A DNA stretch of 64,000 nt from DASXVX01 sp036504075 (GTDB lineage Bacteria > Bacillota > Sulfobacillia > Symbiobacteriales > Symbiobacteriaceae), in contig DASXVX010000033.1 in assembly GCA_036504075.1 (NCBI GenBank), forward strand, positions 1 to 64,000. Reading direction: 5' to 3'. Below are positions 60,390 to 64,000 of this stretch, piece after piece. Each line of letters starts with the position of its first letter. The stretch's first letter is position 1. A program made the translations under genes and the position numbers. The notes below the pieces were generated by a model that worked only from the letters and a program-made list of their open reading frames with translations, made no database searches and was not told the origin of the DNA.

Positions 60390-60725
60390 CTAGTGCTGAA
60401 TGGACACAATCCGGTCTTCGCCCAGGTTTGGGTGATGAGCCATGATGAGCGCCACGACCGCTGAAGCGCGCTCTTCCCGCTCGGAATCCCGCGCCCAGCG
60501 GGCGGTCAGATGCGCACCCACGGCAAAAGAGAGCGCCTCTCCCGGCAGTTCCATGGCAAGGGTGGCGTGCGCCAGCGTGAGGTAGGCGTCGCATCTGATC
60601 TCTTCGTGCCCTTTGGGTGCCGCCGAGGCGGACACGGCATAACGGACGGCGTTCAGATAGTCCCCTCGTGCCATTGCCGTATCGGCCATTTGGAGTAAGG
60701 ACCCATGCGACTGATCCACGGTCAC
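60390..60725 (-). CDS. Hypothetical TPR-like small protein
   Basis: A 111-residue helical protein (LLQMADTAMARGDYLNAVRY; DAYLTLAHATLAMELPGEAL) with helix-turn-helix pairs like TPRs. GTG 60725 overlaps the stop of the preceding gene (GTGA), so translation is coupled. No family recognised. Confidence 0.6.
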   Translation of the reverse strand: MTVDQSHGSLLQMADTAMARGDYLNAVRYAVSASAAPKGHEEIRCDAYLTLAHATLAMELPGEALSFAVGAHLTARWARDSEREERASAVVALIMAHHPNLGEDRIVSIQH

Positions 60726-61021
60726 GCCCTCCGCCCCTCATATAGCTTCACGATGTTGTACAGCCCTTCGGTCGCCATAGATTCCAGGTCCGTCAGGCCG
60801 GCGGCAATGGCCGCCAGACGGGCGTCAGCCAGCGCGCGCAGCGACCGCCGCCAGTCATTCGCCTCCTTGGCCTGGGCGTACAGTCCCATCTGGATGCGAA
60901 ACTGCTCCACCTGCGCCTCCATGCCGGGTACCAACGCATTGGCGATGGCCGCCACCTTGTCAAAATCCCCCTGCGCAGCAGCAGCACGCAGTTCCCACCC
61001 GATTGACAGCGACTCCTCCAT
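60722..61021 (-). CDS. Hypothetical helical protein
   Basis: A 99-residue all-helical protein (ELRAAAAQGDFDKVAAIANA; MGLYAQAKEANDWRRSLRAL) of unknown role. ATG 61021 has GGGGAGGAG upstream. Divergent from the two-component kinase gene; coupled to the gene at 60390. The pair may be a small accessory module, function unknown. Confidence 0.6.
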   Translation of the reverse strand: MEESLSIGWELRAAAAQGDFDKVAAIANALVPGMEAQVEQFRIQMGLYAQAKEANDWRRSLRALADARLAAIAAGLTDLESMATEGLYNIVKLYEGRRA

Positions 61022-61067
61022 GCGATCTCCTCCCCACCGGCTAGCACGATCTATCTCTATGTCTTAA

Positions 61068-61121
61068 TACGAATTCTCGAACATCAAGGTTCGAATGATC
61101 CTCGATTAAATTTCGTATAGA
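61068..61121. promoter_or_regulatory. Divergent regulatory region with inverted repeats
   Basis: TCGAAC (61077-61082) / GTTCGA (61089-61094), plus wider arms TACGAA (61068-61073) / TTCGTA (61112-61117). It separates the small gene pair (-) from the sensor kinase operon (+), with TATAGA at 61116 as a possible -10. Likely controls one or both. Confidence 0.4.
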
Positions 61122-61154
61122 ATGAGAGGAAGTTGAAAGAAGGCGGTGAAGATC

Positions 61155-62720
61155 ATGCGCCTCCAACCGCGCATCATTCTTGCCACTATGGCGCTGGTCA
61201 CCCTGATTGTGGGCTTGACCGGCGGACTCTTCCTTTGGATTCTCCGGCAGACGCTCCTGTCCCAAATCGGTGAGGGCGCCCTGGACGTGGCCCAGGCGGT
61301 GGCCCGGATGCCGCAAATCCGACTGGCCATGGACGACCCGGACCCGTCGGTCGTGATCCAGCCGCTGGCCGAGTCGGTCCGGGAGGCCACCGGCGCTACT
61401 TTCATCGTGGTGGGCAACCGGCTGGGGGTGCGGTACTCCCACCCGGACCCCACCAAAATTGGTCAGGCCATGGTCGGCGGCGACAACGGCGGCGCCCTGG
61501 ATGAAGGCCGGGACTACGTTTCGGTAGCCGACGGCTCCCTGGGCCGGTCGATCCGCGGCAAGGTGCCGATTCTCGATGCCAATGAGCAGGTGATTGGGGT
61601 CGTCTCCGTGGGCTACCTGCTGACGGAGGTCGACCGGGTCGTCTACCGCTACGCCCGGGGCGTGGTCCTGGTGCTGCTCCTCGGCCTCATCATCGGCGTG
61701 CCCGGCGCCTGGGCGCAGGCCCGGTCCATCAAGCGGGCGATTCATGGCCTGGAGCCGAAGGAGATCGCCGCCCTGGCCGAGGAGCGGAGCGCCATTTTGG
61801 GCGCCATCCGCGAGGGACTCGTCGCCACCGATGGGGCCGGCCAGGTGGTAGTGGCCAACGAGACGGCCCGGGAACTGGTGCCCGGGCTGGAACTGGGTGT
61901 GCCCATCCGAGACGTGCTGCCCAACGCCCGCATGCCGGAGGTGCTGGAGTCGGGACAGCCGGAATTTGACCAGCACATGCTGCTGGACGACGTCACCGTG
62001 GTGGCCAACCTGGTGCCGGTCCGGATCAACGGGAAGGTAACCGGCGTGGTGGCCACCTTCCGGGACCGGTCGGAACTGGAACGGCTGACCCGGGAACTGC
62101 ACAGCACCCGCCGCTATACCGATGAGCTGCGGGCACAGGCCCACGAGTATCAGAACACGCTTCAGGCCGTCTCCGGCATGATTCAGCTGGGACGCCCGGA
62201 TGAGGCGGTCGATTTCATCCAGGATGTCACGGAGACGTACCGGCACCTGGTGGAGTCCATGCCCAAGTCGATTGCTGACACGGCCGTGGCCGCCCTGCTG
62301 CTGGGCAAGCGAGCCCGGGCGGAGGAGTTGCACTGCCAGTTCACGCTCGACGCATCGTCGCAACTGGACGGGCGTCTGCCCGATTCGAAGCTGCTGGTGC
62401 GGGTGGTGGGAAACCTGCTGGACAACGCCCTGGAGGCCATCGCCAAACTGCCGGTGGATCAGCGGGAGGTCCGGGTGCGGCTGGCCGACGAGGCCGGTAT
62501 GGTCTGCGTGGAGGTTGCCGACAGCGGCCCGGGTGTCCCGCCGGAACTGGAAGCGGATATCTTCAGGGAAGGGTTCAGCACCAAGGCGGCGGGCCGGGGG
62601 ATCGGACTCGCCCTGGTCAAGCGGTTGGTGGAGCGGGCAGGCGGTGCGATTCATCTGGACACGGCCCCGGAAGGCGGCGCTCGGTTCCGGGTCCTCATTC
62701 CCCGGCCGGCGGAGGGATAA
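61155..62720 (+). CDS. CitA/DcuS-type sensor histidine kinase
   Basis: A 521-residue membrane kinase. Helix 1 (IILATMALVTLIVGLTGGLF), an extracytoplasmic PAS-like sensor (about residues 35-165), helix 2 (GVVLVLLLGLIIGVPGAWA), a cytoplasmic PAS (DRSELERL end), then a HATPase core: DELRAQAHEYQNTLQAVSGM (H-box), NLLDNALEAIAK (N-box), DSGPGVPPEL, GRGIGLALVKRLV. The family senses C4-dicarboxylates or citrate. ATG 61155 follows GGTGA; GTG 61146 is an alternative. Co-transcribed with the response regulator. Confidence 0.9.
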   Translation: MRLQPRIILATMALVTLIVGLTGGLFLWILRQTLLSQIGEGALDVAQAVARMPQIRLAMDDPDPSVVIQPLAESVREATGATFIVVGNRLGVRYSHPDPTKIGQAMVGGDNGGALDEGRDYVSVADGSLGRSIRGKVPILDANEQVIGVVSVGYLLTEVDRVVYRYARGVVLVLLLGLIIGVPGAWAQARSIKRAIHGLEPKEIAALAEERSAILGAIREGLVATDGAGQVVVANETARELVPGLELGVPIRDVLPNARMPEVLESGQPEFDQHMLLDDVTVVANLVPVRINGKVTGVVATFRDRSELERLTRELHSTRRYTDELRAQAHEYQNTLQAVSGMIQLGRPDEAVDFIQDVTETYRHLVESMPKSIADTAVAALLLGKRARAEELHCQFTLDASSQLDGRLPDSKLLVRVVGNLLDNALEAIAKLPVDQREVRVRLADEAGMVCVEVADSGPGVPPELEADIFREGFSTKAAGRGIGLALVKRLVERAGGAIHLDTAPEGGARFRVLIPRPAEG

Positions 62721-62722
62721 GC

Positions 62723-63394
62723 ATGCTGCGTGTACTTATTGTGGAAGACGACTACCGGGTGGCCCGTGTGAACCGCGGCTTTGTGGAACAGGTGGCGGGG
62801 TTCGAAGTGGCGGGCACGGCGGCTACCGCTGCCGAAGCGGAACGGGCGCTGCGCGACCTGGTGCCCGATCTGATCATCCTGGATTTGTACCTGCCGGACG
62901 GCAACGGCCTGGACTTGCTGCGGCGGCTCCGCTCCAGCGGCCATCCCACCGACGTCATCGTCGTGACGGCGGCCAAAGAGGCGGCCTCGGTGCAGGAGGC
63001 CTTGCGGGCCGGCGCTGTAGACTACGTGTTAAAGCCGTATCGGTTTGAGCGGTTTGCCGAGGCGCTCAGCCGGTACCGGGAGTACCGTGGCCAGATTGCC
63101 GGTGCGGCGCAGATCGAGCAGGACCAGGTGGACCGGCTGCTGGCCCGCCGCCCGCCTGCCCGGGAGGGCGACGCGGTGCCCAAGGGGATCGACCCGCTGA
63201 CGCTGGAGAAAGTGCTGCACGTGATCCAGGAAGCGCCCGCGCCGATGGCCGCCGAAGATCTCGGCGCCCTGGCCGGACTCTCCCGGACCACCGCCCGCCG
63301 CTACCTGGAATACCTGGTGGAGACCGGCCGGGTCCGGGTCAAGGCCGCCTATGGCCATGTGGGCCGTCCCGAGCGACTTTACGAGCGGGCCTGA
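62723..63394 (+). CDS. CitB/DcuR-type response regulator
   Basis: A 223-residue regulator. Receiver: VLIVEDDYRVARVNRGFVEQ, phosphoacceptor in LIILDLYLPDGNGLDLL, T/K switch residues VVTAAKEAA and VLKPY. The C-terminal helix-turn-helix is of the CitB type (LGALAGLSRTTARRYLEYLV then GRPERLY). It starts two bases after the kinase stop, so they act as a pair. Target genes, probably dicarboxylate uptake or metabolism, are outside this window. Confidence 0.92.
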   Translation: MLRVLIVEDDYRVARVNRGFVEQVAGFEVAGTAATAAEAERALRDLVPDLIILDLYLPDGNGLDLLRRLRSSGHPTDVIVVTAAKEAASVQEALRAGAVDYVLKPYRFERFAEALSRYREYRGQIAGAAQIEQDQVDRLLARRPPAREGDAVPKGIDPLTLEKVLHVIQEAPAPMAAEDLGALAGLSRTTARRYLEYLVETGRVRVKAAYGHVGRPERLYERA

Positions 63395-63418
63395 TCGAGG
63401 AAACGTGGGGAGACGGGA

Positions 63419-63466
63419 AAAGCCCACCGGCAAGGCATCTCCTTGCCGGTGGGCTCCTGACTTTTT
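63419..63466 (+). terminator. Terminator of the two-component operon
   Basis: AGCCCACCGGCAAGG / CCTTGCCGGTGGGCT hairpin; a T-run follows after a short gap (ctgacttttt). Confidence 0.75.
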
Positions 63467-63533
63467 AGCGCCTACTGCGAACTATTTGCTCTTCGTTGGG
63501 TGCCGGTCCTGGTGCATTCGCGCTGAAGTCGGC

Positions 63534-63569
63534 GCCGAAGGGCCGCCCCCACAGGGCGGCCCTTTCGGC
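63534..63569. terminator. Terminator, minus-strand MFS gene side
   Basis: GCCGAAGGGCCGCCC / GGGCGGCCCTTTCGGC arms between the two-component operon and the MFS gene. Confidence 0.65.
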
Positions 63570-63601
63570 TGCGATTGGTAACTTCACGTTTACCGCCGCC
63601 G

Positions 63602-64000
63602 TTAGTCCAGGTTTCGCTCCAGCGCTTCCCGCAGCGCCGTGACTTCGAAGCGCACCATGAGCATGACGGCGCTACCACAGCCAAAAGCCAGGGCCAGAGC
63701 GCCCAGTGCGAAAAGCAGCATTGCGCTGGTCCGCTCGTACATGTACCCGATGGCCGTGGCAAACAGAATGGTCGCCGCGGTGCCAACGCTGCCTACCAGG
63801 CCGGTAAACCGGCCGCGGATGCGGTCCGGCGTCACGTCGGCCATGAAGGCCTGGCTGGCGGGCGAGAACATGGCGCTGGCCGCTCCGTCGATGACGCCAA
63901 AGCCGATCAGTGCGTTCGGGTTCGGAAAAATCCCGTAGGCCAGCGTGGTCAGGGCTGAGATCGTGCCGCCGGTGGCGACGAGGAGCGGCTTGCTCACCCG
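63602..64000 (-). CDS. MFS transporter, C-terminal part (partial)
   Basis: Coding runs off the right edge. Visible are the last four to five helices: GVIDGAASAMFSPASQAFMA, DVTPDRIRGRFTGLVGSVGT (MFS loop with DRxRGRxxG), ILFATAIGYMYE and LLFALGALALAFGCGSAVML, then a cytoplasmic tail. Substrate unknown. The N-terminal part lies beyond the window. Confidence 0.8.
   Translation of the reverse strand, partial: RVSKPLLVATGGTISALTTLAYGIFPNPNALIGFGVIDGAASAMFSPASQAFMADVTPDRIRGRFTGLVGSVGTAATILFATAIGYMYERTSAMLLFALGALALAFGCGSAVMLMVRFEVTALREALERNLD

Overview
The window looks like a chromosomal segment of a GC-rich, Gram-positive-type bacterium. Shine-Dalgarno sites are strong (GGAGG-type), GTG and TTG starts are frequent, and Rho-independent hairpins are abundant. 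Gene content (futalosine-type menaquinone enzymes, ECF sigma/anti-sigma pair, KimA-like K+ transporter, CitA/DcuS-type two-component system, Dms-type molybdoenzyme) fits a high-GC Firmicute such as a Symbiobacterium relative. The taxon is inferred from style and content, not from a search.

0-19 kb is a repeat-rich accessory zone. Four same-orientation copies of a ~0.3 kb intergenic repeat (repeat A) carry 10-bp-phased GATYTCAT-like words; three end in a terminator hairpin. Two ~0.46 kb direct repeats (repeat B) each encode a 26-residue hydrophobic peptide behind a Shine-Dalgarno-sequestering hairpin, and they flank a small hydrolase/UMP kinase cassette. Between repeats lie an oxalate-decarboxylase-like bicupin, a MalT-like LuxR regulator with a hydrolase, a tandem PIG-L/LmbE pair, a duplicated membrane-protein gene (one copy frameshifted), and a large Ig/lipase-like surface protein gene whose 5' end is broken by a local inversion and a repeat A copy.

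19-42 kb is mostly respiratory and housekeeping: a Mop molybdate-binding protein, a Dms-type operon (dmsA-dmsB-dmsC-torD-radical SAM), membrane proteins, DoxX, a menaquinone cluster (UbiD-UbiA-ABC importer-MenG), a KimA-like transporter, a TetR/hydrolase pair, and a DNA methyltransferase with a degenerate PLD-like partner. 42-49 kb has the ECF sigma/anti-sigma pair, an EamA exporter, a SIR2-like protein, a DUF4870-like protein, and a tandem glycine riboswitch placed before purU.

49.4-57.6 kb is the most unusual part, a conflict/signalling island. It has a truncated Doc toxin coupled to an antitoxin-like gene, three related small genes that look like immunity proteins, and a secreted protein combining a copper-amine-oxidase-N stalk with a PD-(D/E)xK nuclease-like C-terminus. 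Divergent from these are a TPR protein paired with a 41-residue signal-peptide-bearing peptide (RRNPP-like layout) and a STAND NB-ARC/TPR protein. A 20-bp tandem array follows. The window closes with sucCD, two small coupled genes, a CitA/CitB-type two-component system and a partial MFS transporter.
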